From the NCBI GenBank assembly GCA_028288385.1, contig JAQBNX010000618.1:1-10097 (forward strand): 10,097 nucleotides of DNA, in the 5' to 3' direction. The DNA comes from Spirosoma sp. Lineage in GTDB: Bacteria; Bacteroidota; Bacteroidia; Cytophagales; Spirosomataceae. How positions within the stretch are numbered: the stretch's first letter is position 1; every line of letters starts with the position of its first letter. Of this stretch, positions 1 to 7,235 are shown piece after piece. The notes beneath the pieces were generated by a model, which was not told the DNA's origin, searched no databases, and saw nothing but the letters and a program-made list of their open reading frames with translations. The position numbers and the translations under genes were made by a program.

Positions 1-202
1 GGTAAACATCGTGTTCATCGGCCTCGATCAGGGTCAGTGCCTGCTCGTAGCTATCTACCCAATCGAGTTTTATATTGGTATTTTCTTTAGATGTTACCAA
101 TGCCCTCGTCAGCAGGTAATCGTCTTCGTCATCTTCAACAAGTAAGACCCGAATCTGGGCTTTTTTTTCGGCAACATCGAGCAAAGGAGCAACAGTATTC
201 AT
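1..202 (-). CDS. Receiver-domain (response regulator) protein, N-terminal fragment cut by the window edge
   Basis: Reading the minus strand from an ATG at 202-200 gives 67 codons with no stop, running off the left edge. After a short polar leader (residues 1-16), the strand IRVLLVEDDEDD (17-28) is the first beta strand of a CheY-like receiver, with the acidic pocket residues Glu23-Asp24-Asp25. The fragment ends at HDVY (64-67), a few residues short of where the phospho-accepting aspartate is expected. The product is therefore a phosphorelay protein. What follows the receiver (nothing, a PAS/histidine kinase module, or another output) lies outside the window. The gene starts 26 bp after the stop of the response regulator at 229-648 on the same strand, which suggests one transcript. 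The receiver call is firm; the full architecture is unknown. Confidence 0.85.
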   Translation of the reverse strand, partial: MNTVAPLLDVAEKKAQIRVLLVEDDEDDYLLTRALVTSKENTNIKLDWVDSYEQALTLIEADEHDVY

Positions 203-228
203 AAACAGTGAGTGAAGGGAAATAGCAC

Positions 229-648
229 CTAAGGAAGTTTGGCCGTATCCATCCAATAGGCTTTGAGTGTACCAACTATCTCTACCAGACGATTATAATT
301 AAACGGCTTCGTTACGAACGAGTTGACCCCTAAATTATAGGTTTTCAATACGTCCTCATCGGCCGACGAGGTCGTCATAACAATAACGGGCAGCCGGCGC
401 AGTTTGGGATCTTCCTTAATTTCCACCAGGGCCTGAAAACCATTCTTGCGGGGCATATTCAAATCCAGAATGAGCATACTGGGCCAGGGAGCATTCTGGC
501 TATTGTATGACCCCTGCCGATTCAGGTAGTCCATCAGCTCTTCACCGTCGTTAACAAACTGTATGCCCTGTTTATACCCGTTCTGACGCATAGCCTGTTC
601 GAGGAACATGCGGTCGTCTGCGTCATCATCGGCAATCAAAATAATCAT
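229..648 (-). CDS. Single-domain response regulator, Rcp1/CheY-like
   Basis: This 139-residue protein is one complete receiver domain with no output domain. The acidic pocket is Asp7-Asp8-Asp9, the phospho-acceptor is Asp62 in LILDLNMP, the switch Thr lies in VMTTSS (Thr92/93), and the conserved Lys is Lys114 in VTKPF. All catalytic positions are present, so it should be phosphorylatable. The longer loop between the second strand and the Asp62 strand (about residues 33-56, NDGEELMDYLNRQG) is typical of the Rcp1 subgroup, which in cyanobacteria and Bacteroidota is often partnered with phytochrome-like or hybrid histidine kinases. The partner is not visible here. The next gene on the same strand, 26 bp downstream, also begins with a receiver, so the pair may form a relay. 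The output is probably protein-protein contact or phosphotransfer, not DNA binding. Confidence 0.95.
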   Translation of the reverse strand: MIILIADDDADDRMFLEQAMRQNGYKQGIQFVNDGEELMDYLNRQGSYNSQNAPWPSMLILDLNMPRKNGFQALVEIKEDPKLRRLPVIVMTTSSADEDVLKTYNLGVNSFVTKPFNYNRLVEIVGTLKAYWMDTAKLP

Positions 649-724
649 TGTAGTGGGCTTAAACGGTGCAAGCAGTCAAGTAAGTGATTTAGCTACGGGA
701 AAACAAATAGCTACGTTCTAACGC

Positions 725-756
725 CTAAGTTAACTTAAGAGGTTTCAATAGAGCAA
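725..756 (-). promoter_or_regulatory. Candidate Bacteroidota-type promoter for the response regulator
   Basis: On the minus strand a TTG (754-756) is followed after 21 bp by TAACTTAG (732-725). This matches the Bacteroidota -7 consensus TAnnTTTG except at one position. It would place transcription start about 70 bp before the ATG at 648. The match was found by eye and such short motifs occur by chance, so this is a weak call. Confidence 0.3.
726..737. repeat. 12-bp perfect palindrome overlapping the candidate -7 element
   Basis: TAAGTTAACTTA reads identically on both strands. It overlaps the candidate -7 element of the response-regulator promoter, which is where a dimeric repressor would bind. 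The palindrome is directly visible; the operator role is inference. Confidence 0.4.
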
Positions 757-774
757 TTGATTATCAGCGTCATA

Positions 775-793
775 TATCACTTTACAAGTGATA
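775..793. repeat. Inverted repeat with 8-bp arms and 3-bp spacer
   Basis: TATCACTT, a TAC spacer, then AAGTGATA form a perfect inverted repeat. The dimension (19 bp, near-symmetric) suits a dimeric DNA-binding protein. It lies about 130 bp upstream of the response-regulator start and about 360 bp upstream of the plus-strand gene. With an arm of 8 bp and a 3-nt loop it could also form a small cruciform or RNA hairpin, but no T-run follows on either strand, so it is not a terminator. Confidence 0.4.
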
Positions 794-1037
794 GCCATCT
801 GTTTAGTTGTCCAAAAATAGACAAAATATGCTATACATTTACGTTAACACCAAGCCAATAAAACAATGGATGCTCATGCCTGATAGAACGAATAATTGTC
901 TATCCTGAGAACTACTTTCAGGTCTTCCGGTATAAGGTTCATCGGTCATACAAATCCAATTAAGGATTCGCGACATCGCACTCTATACCAAATAATTAAC
1001 CGGGAACGGCTCAGATCTGTACAACTACTGAACTAAA

Positions 1038-1077
1038 CTCTATTTCCGGGATAGAGCCTGAATGAACTTATTCGGGT
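1038..1077 (+). other. Two adjacent short hairpins upstream of the orphan gene
   Basis: CTCTAT (1038-1043) pairs with ATAGAG (1051-1056) around a 7-nt loop. CCTGAAT (1058-1064) pairs with ATTCGGG (1071-1077) around a 6-nt loop, with one G-T wobble. They are only one base apart and lie about 75-115 bp before the ATG at 1153, so they could fall in its leader RNA. No family of leader or riboswitch was recognised, and stems this short are expected by chance in 500 bp. Confidence 0.2.
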
Positions 1078-1152
1078 TCAACAAACGCATAAAATTTAAC
1101 GTTATGAGGCTGGTCGGCCGCTCCCAAACTACCGAGCTGAACTCGATGCATC

Positions 1153-1719
1153 ATGCAGGACATTGAACCCTTTTATGGCTGGGAAAAGTATTACAACGCA
1201 TCGGACGACGAGCGGTCGCCGTTCTACGCACGAGAGTATAATATGCATCAGTACGAGAATGATATTTATGGCTACTACATCCATCCGCTCTGGGACGAAA
1301 TAGGGTCTGAAACACTCTATTGCAAGATTTTATTCGCCAATTACGATCGGCAATTTGCGGTCATCGAGCTCTTTGGGGAGTGGAATGACACGCTCCACAA
1401 CGATATCATGTACCTGAAACGGCAGGTGGTGGACGTACTCGTTAATGAGGGCATTAAGTACTTTATTCTCATCAGCGAGAATATCCTCAACTTCCACGGC
1501 TCAGACGACAGTTACTATGAAGAGTGGTTCGAAGACGTAGAAGACGGCTGGATAGCGGCCATTCATTCGCCCGAATTCATTGAACGTGAGTGGAAGAAGT
1601 ACCGACTCGATTACTACATCAACTTCGGCGGCACCCTAGACATTGCCAACTGGCGAACGCTCAAGCCAGCCGGCCTGTTCGAACTCGTGAATAGCTTGCT
1701 CGTCCGTCGGCTGGGTTAA
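1153..1719 (+). CDS. Orphan acidic, aromatic-rich cytosolic protein of 188 residues, function unknown
   Basis: I do not recognise this family. The start is fixed by an in-frame stop at 1138-1140, leaving the ATG at 1153 as the only standard start near the upstream end. The protein has no signal peptide or membrane segment. It is rich in tyrosine (18) and tryptophan (7), and acidic, with clusters such as DDSYYEEWFEDVED (118-131). A central stretch around residues 66-108 alternates hydrophobic strand, helix and hydrophobic strand (QFAVIELFGEW, then a helix, then GIKYFILISENI). This loosely resembles a STAS-like beta-alpha-beta arrangement, but there is no diagnostic motif and the resemblance is only a guess. 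It stands alone on the plus strand, divergent from the phosphorelay pair and convergent with the decayed permease. Codon use looks normal for the window, and the intact ORF argues for a real gene. Confidence 0.8.
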   Translation: MQDIEPFYGWEKYYNASDDERSPFYAREYNMHQYENDIYGYYIHPLWDEIGSETLYCKILFANYDRQFAVIELFGEWNDTLHNDIMYLKRQVVDVLVNEGIKYFILISENILNFHGSDDSYYEEWFEDVEDGWIAAIHSPEFIEREWKKYRLDYYINFGGTLDIANWRTLKPAGLFELVNSLLVRRLG

Positions 1720-1774
1720 TTAGTTACCGCTTCTCTTATTTAGATTGCCGTTGTTCTGAACGCTTTAGTTTCAA

Positions 1775-2058
1775 TCATGAACGAAGCCCGTTTTCCACCT
1801 TATTCATTTTTAACGGTTCGACAGGATTCTTCCAGGCAGAGCGTTGAGTTTGCCAACTTGGCATAGTCCCATCCGTAACAAGGCGATACGTCCGGTCGAT
1901 GTGTGGATGAAACATGGCGTATTCCAGGCATCTTTTACCTGCATAAGCGCCAGCAAGGACATCGTCATCCCAGACGCGAGGCCGAAAACGGTAATGAATG
2001 AAAACAGCTTGTGCTTCCCCAGATTTCGCCAGGCGATTTTCAGGTAATGGCGTATCCT
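1775..2058 (-). pseudogene. Decayed N-terminus of a third MacB/FtsX-type ABC permease
   Basis: Translating the minus strand from 2058 gives RIRHYLKIAWRNLGKHK, then FSFITVFGLASGMTMSLLAL and MQVKDAW. This is the cytoplasmic leader and first membrane helix of the same permease family as its neighbours. The expected start codon is AGG at 2058-2056 where relatives have ATG. At about 1922-1928 the homology moves into another frame and continues as EYAMFHPHIDRTYRLVTDG, matching the neighbours' DELSYDRYN..ADRTYRI region. Restoring one lost G in the GCCTGG-AATAC stretch would join the frames. The second frame stops at 1777-1775 after unremarkable sequence, so only about 90 codons remain of roughly 800. 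The remnant sits 16 bp downstream of the last permease stop, in the same orientation. Its sequence is closer to a different subtype (GMT...QVKDAW) than to either intact neighbour, so it is probably the stub of an additional operon member. Confidence 0.82.
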
Positions 2059-2074
2059 GGTACGTTCGCCTGAA

Positions 2075-4516
2075 TTATTCGGCCCGTAAACTCCTGACCG
2101 GGTTCATCAGGGCCGCTTTAACACTCTGGAAACTCACCGTCAGGAGCGCAATACCCACCACCACGAAACCCGCCAACGCAAACACCCACCATTCGATGTC
2201 GATCTTATAGGCGAAGTCCTGCAACCACTGGTTCATAACGTACCAGGCTAAAGGCGACGCAATCAGAATAGCGATTAAAACGAGCTTCAGAAAATCTTTG
2301 GAGAGCAAAGCAACAATGCCAACCACGGTTGCACCCAGGACTTTGCGGACGCCGATTTCTTTCGTACGCTGTTCGGCCATGTACGCGGCTAAACCGAACA
2401 GGCCTAAGCAGGCAATCAGCACGGCCAGCATGGCAAATGTTAGAGCAATGGTGCCCACCCGCTGCTCAGCGCGGTACATCTTATCAAAACTTTCTTCCAG
2501 AAATTCATAGCTGAATGGCTGGCCAGGTGCTACCTGCTTCCATTTCGCTTCGATCTGGCTCACCAAAGCAGGCAGGTTTGTGCTGCTTAACCGGAAAGAG
2601 GCTCCTCCGGTGTTGTCGGTAAGCAGCAACCCCAGAGCACCAACATTACGCCGGAGAGACTCGTAGTGAAAGTTTTTGACGATGCCGATAACCGTATAAG
2701 CCTTAAAAGTTTTGAGTTGCGAATCGGTAAACGTACTAATGCGTTTGCCCACAATATTTTTACCGCCAAAGAGCCGGGCGGCTGTCTCATTAAGAATAAT
2801 CGCCGATGAGTCGGAGCCGAACCTGCGCGAGAAATCCCGACCCTGAACAATCTGCATACCGAGCGTTTTTACGTAATCATGGTCAACGCCCCAGTTTTGC
2901 ATGTTCACTGCTTTGGCCTGATCAATCTCCCCCTCCGGAAAAAACGATGCGTCGTTACGTCCTGATGGTGTCGGCAGAAATCCCGAAATGGAGCCACTGA
3001 CCACGCCTGGCAATCTGAGCACCTCCTGCTTAAACGTTTCGGCCCGCTTTCCGAGGGCATAAACGTCATTTATGGCCAGCACCTGTTCGCGTCGAAAACC
3101 CAGATTCTTAGTCTGTATAAACGTAATCTGCCTATATACGACCAGAGCCCCTACAATTAGCACGACCGACATCATGAACTGAAACACCACCAGTCCACTA
3201 CGTAGCCCCACACCACCCAGCGCCCTGTTCGCCTTTTGCGATGTGACTACGCCTTTTAATACGCTGATGGGCGGAAACGAAGACAGGAAAAAAGCCGGGT
3301 AGCTGCCAGCCAGCAAGCCCACCCCAACCGGTAACAGAACGATTAACGCGAGCCAGTTGGGCGAAACCAAACGTTGCAGGCTAAGTTCTTTGGCCGCTAC
3401 GTTATTAAATAGCGGTAGCGATACAATCACAATCAGCAGGGCAAGCCCCATGGCCAGTACCGTGGTCAACACCGATTCGGCCATGAACTGCCCCATCAGT
3501 TGCCCCCGTTCGGAGCCAAGTACTTTCCGCACACCTACTTCTTTGGCCCGGCCTGCTGACCGGGCCGTGGACAAATTCATGAAGTTGATACAGGCAATCA
3601 GGAGAATGAACAGGGCCACAGCCGAGAACACATACACATATTGAATGTCGCCGTTGGGAGCCAGTTCGACGGTTTGCTTCGAGTGTAGATGAATGTCGGT
3701 GAGCGGAATCATGTTAAAACGAGACCAATTGCCTGCTTTCCTGAAGTCATCCATCGTTGTGCCAAGCGCGGCAAACGCTTGTGGTCCAACGTATTTTTCG
3801 ACAACTGCCTCTAAGTTCTTGGCGAATGTCTCAGCGTCGACACCCGGCTTCAGCACAATGTAGGTATGATGATTGTTACTCAGCCACCGCCCCCATTCGT
3901 AATCATCATTTAACATGGCCAGAAAGAAATTGGCCCTAAAGTGTGCGTTGGTCGGCATGTCGTGCATCACGCCCGTTACGCGATACGACTGTTTGTTGTC
4001 GAACACCAGCATCTGGCCCATTGGATTTTTATGGCCAAAATGACGCCGGGCGGCCGATTCGCTGATAACGACCGAGTTTGGCTGTGTAAGAGCCCGTTTG
4101 GGATCACCACTAACGAGTGGTAACGTAAAGACGTCGAACAGCGTTGAATCGGCGAAGGTGATGTCGTCTTCCCGCAGATTGTTCGTTGAACCGGCCCGTT
4201 TAACAAGCCACGTTCCGCGCTGGTGCAACCGAACAAACTGCTCCACCTGCGGATAATCCTGCTTTAGTGTTGGGCCGAGCGGATCGGGCGTTACGGCCAT
4301 TTTCATATCGTTGCCCCCGAACCTGATATCCGCATTAATCCGGTAGGTACGGTCCGCTTTCAGGTTGTAGCGGTCGTAGCTGAGTTCGTCTGCTACGTAG
4401 AGCAGGATGAGCAGGCAGCACGCTAATCCGAGCGCCAGTCCAAAAACGTTGATTGCCGTAAAACCCACTTGTTTGCGCAGGTTCCGAAAGGCGATTTTAA
4501 GGTAATTTCGAAGCAT
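2075..4516 (-). CDS. MacB/FtsX-type ABC transporter permease (813 aa)
   Basis: This is a full-length inner-membrane permease of the tandem FtsX-domain type common in Cytophagales. The N-terminus MLRNYLKIAFRNL leads into a first membrane helix (about 20-42), a large periplasmic MacB-type domain (about 43-290), and a first FtsX block of three helices (about 292-313, 340-366, 387-413). A second copy follows: helix about 440-460, periplasmic domain about 461-685, and a second FtsX block (about 690-711, 733-756, 775-795). The cytoplasmic motifs EVGVRKVLG (326-334) and EIGVRKVLG (720-728) are the likely contacts to an ATPase. Members of this superfamily move peptides, antibiotics or lipoproteins, or transmit force across the envelope; the substrate here cannot be read. 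It is the last intact gene of its operon, starting 11 bp after the preceding permease stop. No ATP-binding subunit is encoded nearby, so it must be supplied from elsewhere. Confidence 0.95.
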   Translation of the reverse strand: MLRNYLKIAFRNLRKQVGFTAINVFGLALGLACCLLILLYVADELSYDRYNLKADRTYRINADIRFGGNDMKMAVTPDPLGPTLKQDYPQVEQFVRLHQRGTWLVKRAGSTNNLREDDITFADSTLFDVFTLPLVSGDPKRALTQPNSVVISESAARRHFGHKNPMGQMLVFDNKQSYRVTGVMHDMPTNAHFRANFFLAMLNDDYEWGRWLSNNHHTYIVLKPGVDAETFAKNLEAVVEKYVGPQAFAALGTTMDDFRKAGNWSRFNMIPLTDIHLHSKQTVELAPNGDIQYVYVFSAVALFILLIACINFMNLSTARSAGRAKEVGVRKVLGSERGQLMGQFMAESVLTTVLAMGLALLIVIVSLPLFNNVAAKELSLQRLVSPNWLALIVLLPVGVGLLAGSYPAFFLSSFPPISVLKGVVTSQKANRALGGVGLRSGLVVFQFMMSVVLIVGALVVYRQITFIQTKNLGFRREQVLAINDVYALGKRAETFKQEVLRLPGVVSGSISGFLPTPSGRNDASFFPEGEIDQAKAVNMQNWGVDHDYVKTLGMQIVQGRDFSRRFGSDSSAIILNETAARLFGGKNIVGKRISTFTDSQLKTFKAYTVIGIVKNFHYESLRRNVGALGLLLTDNTGGASFRLSSTNLPALVSQIEAKWKQVAPGQPFSYEFLEESFDKMYRAEQRVGTIALTFAMLAVLIACLGLFGLAAYMAEQRTKEIGVRKVLGATVVGIVALLSKDFLKLVLIAILIASPLAWYVMNQWLQDFAYKIDIEWWVFALAGFVVVGIALLTVSFQSVKAALMNPVRSLRAE
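2121..2152 (-). repeat. 32-bp identical segment shared with the upstream permease gene (copy 1)
   Basis: This 32-bp stretch, within the codons for the final LLTVSFQSVK segment, is identical to 4574-4605 in the neighbouring permease gene. The two genes differ considerably elsewhere, including silent positions on either side of the match. The identity may mark recent duplication, gene conversion or strong codon constraint on the conserved last helix. Confidence 0.7.
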
Positions 4517-4527
4517 GATGGGCGGGG

Positions 4528-6933
4528 TTATTCACTTCTGAGGCTCTTCACCGGATTCATTAGAGCCGCTTTCACACTCTGGAAACTCACCGTCAGGAGC
4601 GCAATGCCCACCGCCAGTAAACCCGCCAGGGCGAATACCCACCAGCTGAGTGTGGTGTGGTAAGCAAACCCATTGAGCCACTGCACCATAGCCCAACCCG
4701 CTACCGGCGACGCAATGAGGATGGCAACCCCAACCAACTTTAGAAAATCCTTCGACAGCAGCGTGGTTAAACTCAACACCGACGCGCCCAGCACCTTCCG
4801 TACCCCAATCTCTTTGGTACGCTGCTCGGCCATGAACATCGACAACCCAAATAGCCCCAGGCACGAAATGAGAATGGCAACGCTGGCAAAGACACTGAAT
4901 AGGGTTTGCTGGGTTCGTTCACGGGCATAGAGTCGGTCGAAGCGGGCATCCAAAAACTGATAATCGAACGGGCGTTCGGGAAAAGTCTGTTTCCAAACCG
5001 ATTCAACGCGCTGGATGCCCGACTGCACATTACCCGAAAGCGGCACCGACACCCAGTTCAGGCCGCGCGTTCGCATAATCATGGCAATGGCCGATACCTT
5101 CTGGTGAAGCGATTCAAAATGATAATCGGCTGTAACACCAATAATCTGTCCGTGGCTTGGCCCATAGTGAAACGGCTTACCAATGGCCTGTTCGGGTGTC
5201 CAGCCCAGCAGCCGAACGGCCGTTTCGTTCAGAATGACCATCGACGTATCGGTTGAGAAGGAACGCGAAAAATTACGACCTGCCGCCATCCTGATCTTGT
5301 ACGCCGGAATAAAATCATAGTCTACCCGCAGCCCGCGCAGGTTAACGTTAACCGGAGCCATGCTGTCGCCTTTTGGGGCCCTGGCATCATAGGAATCGAG
5401 CAATCGCCCCGAGGGTATTCTGGACGAACGTCCTACTTCCTCTACCACACCCGTCTGCTTCAGTTGTTGCTTCAGCGTTTCATAATTCGTGGTCGAGTCG
5501 CCCACATCGGGCAGCAGCAACACCTGATCTTTCTGGTAGCCAAGCCGGTAATCCTGAATATAGCTCATCTGGCTATAAACCACCGCCGTGCTGATAATCA
5601 AGGCAACGGCAATGGCAAACTGCATCACAACCAGCACCTGCCGCAACCGCCCGGTCCGAATTGCCGACGTAACCTGCCCCTTTAACACGCCCAGTGGCCG
5701 GAATGACGTCAGGAAAAAAGCGGGATAGCTACCAGCAACCAGCCCCGTGAGCAACGTAATGAGAACGAGGGTAAGTAAGAAAACCGGATCGAGCAGCTGG
5801 CTGAAGACGAGCTGTTTCTGCGTAAATGCATTCAGTGCCGGCAAACAGACCAGTACCAAGACAATCGCAATAAGCAGGGAAAAAAGGACCACCACGATCG
5901 ACTCACTCAGGAATTGAATGATTAGCTGGCTGCGCAAGGCCCCTACAACCTTGCGCATACCAACCTCCCTGGCACGGCCGGCCGACCGGGCAGTAGCCAG
6001 ATTCATGTAGTTGATGCAGGCTATCAGGAGAATGAACAACCCAATGGCCGAAAACAGATAGATGTACGTAATATCGCCGGTTGGCTCTACTTCAGAATCG
6101 GTATGCGAACGCAAATGAATATCGGTGAGCTTTTGCAGATTCAGTACCGATTCGGTTGATGGTTTGCGGCCCCCCTCCGCTGGCAGGTGTTTGTTTTGAA
6201 ACTCGGGCATAGCCGCTTCCATGCGGTTCGGGTCTCCTCCCGGCTTCAGCAGCACATACGTATTGAAGGAGTTGTTGCTCCAGCTGGTCCTAAGCCGCTC
6301 GGCCCCGTACACGCGCGGATCATTCAGGGTTGAAAACGACAGCAGAAAATTGGGGTGAAAATGCGCCTGGGTCGGTAGCGGTTCAAATACGCCCGTAACG
6401 GTCAGTTCAAACTGTTGATCGAGCCGAACCGTCTTGCCTACCGGGTTTTCATGGCCAAAATATTTCTCGGCCATAGGTCGCGAGAATATAATCGAGAACG
6501 GATTAACCAGGGCCTGGTTGGGATTTCCGCTCACAAGGTCAAGCGTAAACACCTTAAACAGATTAGGCTCAGCAAAGAAGAGCTCCTGCTCGTTGAATCC
6601 ATGTTCGCCGTAACGTAATAGCCCGTCCGTTCCGAGGGTCCGCACCACTTGTTCGGCATCCGGAAAATCCTGCTTTATTAACGGCCCAAAGGGTGGAGCC
6701 AGTTGGGCCAGTTTGAGAGAGGCCGTCCCTTCTGAAGACAGAAACGTGCGGGTCACCCGGTAAATGCGATCGGCATTGGCATTGTACCGATCGTAGCTCA
6801 GTTCATCGCGGACGTAAAGGGCAATCAACAGAAAACACGCCAGCCCCACTGCAACGCCGGTAACATTGATAAAGCTGAAGCCTTTATGTTTCAGTAAATT
6901 ACGCAGCGCAATTTTAAAATAGTTACGGATCAT
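4528..6933 (-). CDS. MacB/FtsX-type ABC transporter permease (801 aa)
   Basis: This is a paralogue of the next gene, with the same plan. It has the N-terminus MIRNYFKIALRNL, a first helix (about 20-42), a periplasmic MacB-type domain (about 43-285), a first FtsX block (about 290-310, 335-365, 383-410), a helix at about 432-455, a second periplasmic domain (about 456-675), and a second FtsX block (about 677-700, 722-745, 763-783). The two predicted coupling motifs are EVGMRKVVG (323-331) and EIGVRKVLG (708-716). The periplasmic domains have diverged far more from the 813-residue neighbour than the membrane parts, which suggests different partners or substrates, or the two halves of a heterodimer. 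It is flanked by 11-bp gaps on both sides, consistent with cotranscription with the small ORF before it and the permease after it. The required ATPase is not in the window. Confidence 0.95.
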   Translation of the reverse strand: MIRNYFKIALRNLLKHKGFSFINVTGVAVGLACFLLIALYVRDELSYDRYNANADRIYRVTRTFLSSEGTASLKLAQLAPPFGPLIKQDFPDAEQVVRTLGTDGLLRYGEHGFNEQELFFAEPNLFKVFTLDLVSGNPNQALVNPFSIIFSRPMAEKYFGHENPVGKTVRLDQQFELTVTGVFEPLPTQAHFHPNFLLSFSTLNDPRVYGAERLRTSWSNNSFNTYVLLKPGGDPNRMEAAMPEFQNKHLPAEGGRKPSTESVLNLQKLTDIHLRSHTDSEVEPTGDITYIYLFSAIGLFILLIACINYMNLATARSAGRAREVGMRKVVGALRSQLIIQFLSESIVVVLFSLLIAIVLVLVCLPALNAFTQKQLVFSQLLDPVFLLTLVLITLLTGLVAGSYPAFFLTSFRPLGVLKGQVTSAIRTGRLRQVLVVMQFAIAVALIISTAVVYSQMSYIQDYRLGYQKDQVLLLPDVGDSTTNYETLKQQLKQTGVVEEVGRSSRIPSGRLLDSYDARAPKGDSMAPVNVNLRGLRVDYDFIPAYKIRMAAGRNFSRSFSTDTSMVILNETAVRLLGWTPEQAIGKPFHYGPSHGQIIGVTADYHFESLHQKVSAIAMIMRTRGLNWVSVPLSGNVQSGIQRVESVWKQTFPERPFDYQFLDARFDRLYARERTQQTLFSVFASVAILISCLGLFGLSMFMAEQRTKEIGVRKVLGASVLSLTTLLSKDFLKLVGVAILIASPVAGWAMVQWLNGFAYHTTLSWWVFALAGLLAVGIALLTVSFQSVKAALMNPVKSLRSE
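4574..4605 (-). repeat. 32-bp identical segment shared with the downstream permease gene (copy 2)
   Basis: This is an exact match to 2121-2152 and covers the same codons near the C-terminus. The corresponding region of the third permease (about 9019-9050) is similar but carries several substitutions, so this pair is the closer one at this site. Confidence 0.7.
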
Positions 6934-6944
6934 TGGGCCAGCGT

Positions 6945-7235
6945 TTATTTAACAACAACGGTACTTTCCTCACCCAGTTTTACCGTGAACGTCGACTGCA
7001 TTTGCAGGACGTCGTTCTGGAAATAGTTAAGCCGGTACTCGCCGGGTGGGAGTGAAAGCTGATACGGGAAAAACCGTTTCCGGCTGTCGATTTTAGTGTC
7101 TCGCTCAAAGGAATAGTCGGCTGTCGAACGCACCAGGGCCAGCTTGATTTTACCGGTGCAGGTTTCGCAACGGAACGTTACGTTTGCCTGCGCTTCGCTG
7201 TCTGATTCACTACCTAAGGGATCAGGTGCATTCAT
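6945..7235 (-). CDS. Small beta-rich protein (96 aa), probably the C-terminal half of a split secreted protein
   Basis: Starting from the ATG at 7235, this ORF has no signal peptide, yet it has the look of an exported beta-sandwich. Alternating strands run from ANVTFRCETC through LALVRSTADY and YQLSLPPGEYRLNYF to STFTVKLGEESTVVVK at the end. The 'LPPGEYRL' strand resembles PEGA or carboxypeptidase-regulatory-like repeats, but the resemblance is loose. Two cysteines (CETC) lie in the first third. The ORF overlaps the end of the preceding gene by four bases (ATGA), which allows translational coupling. However, the same frame stays open upstream to about 7350 and reads a Pro/Arg-rich linker with higher third-position G+C than the overlapping frame. 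I therefore think the ATG at 7235 is internal and that this is the second part of one gene beginning at 7588 (see the finding). The stop lies 11 bp before the next permease start. Confidence 0.7.
   Translation of the reverse strand: MNAPDPLGSESDSEAQANVTFRCETCTGKIKLALVRSTADYSFERDTKIDSRKRFFPYQLSLPPGEYRLNYFQNDVLQMQSTFTVKLGEESTVVVK

Larger units (their letters stand above)
649..1152. other. Intergenic region of about 500 bp between divergent genes
   Basis: No convincing coding frame, tRNA or mobile element was found. The region is visibly more A+T-rich than the flanking genes and separates the minus-strand response regulator from the plus-strand orphan gene, so promoters for both should lie here. 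It contains a 12-bp perfect palindrome (726-737), an inverted repeat with 8-bp arms (775-793), and two short hairpins near the plus-strand gene (1038-1056 and 1058-1077). No good Bacteroidota-type promoter (TTG, about 20 bp, TAnnTTTG) was found in the plus direction. Confidence 0.7.

Noticed and set aside
807..841. Plus-strand promoter formed by TTG (807-809) and TACATTTA (834-841)
   Set aside because: The spacing of 24 bp is too long, the last base of the -7 element is wrong, and it lies more than 300 bp from the gene start.
908..926. Hairpin CCTGA / TCAGG as a terminator or leader structure
   Set aside because: The stem is only 5 bp with an 8-nt loop and no T-run, and is expected by chance.
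1720..1774. Terminator after the orphan gene
   Set aside because: The sequence is A+T-rich but contains no stable inverted repeat followed by a T-run.
1844..2047. Plus-strand 67-codon ORF in the gap between the orphan gene and the permease
   Set aside because: The opposite strand encodes a recognisable permease N-terminus over the same bases, and the plus-strand product has no protein-like features.
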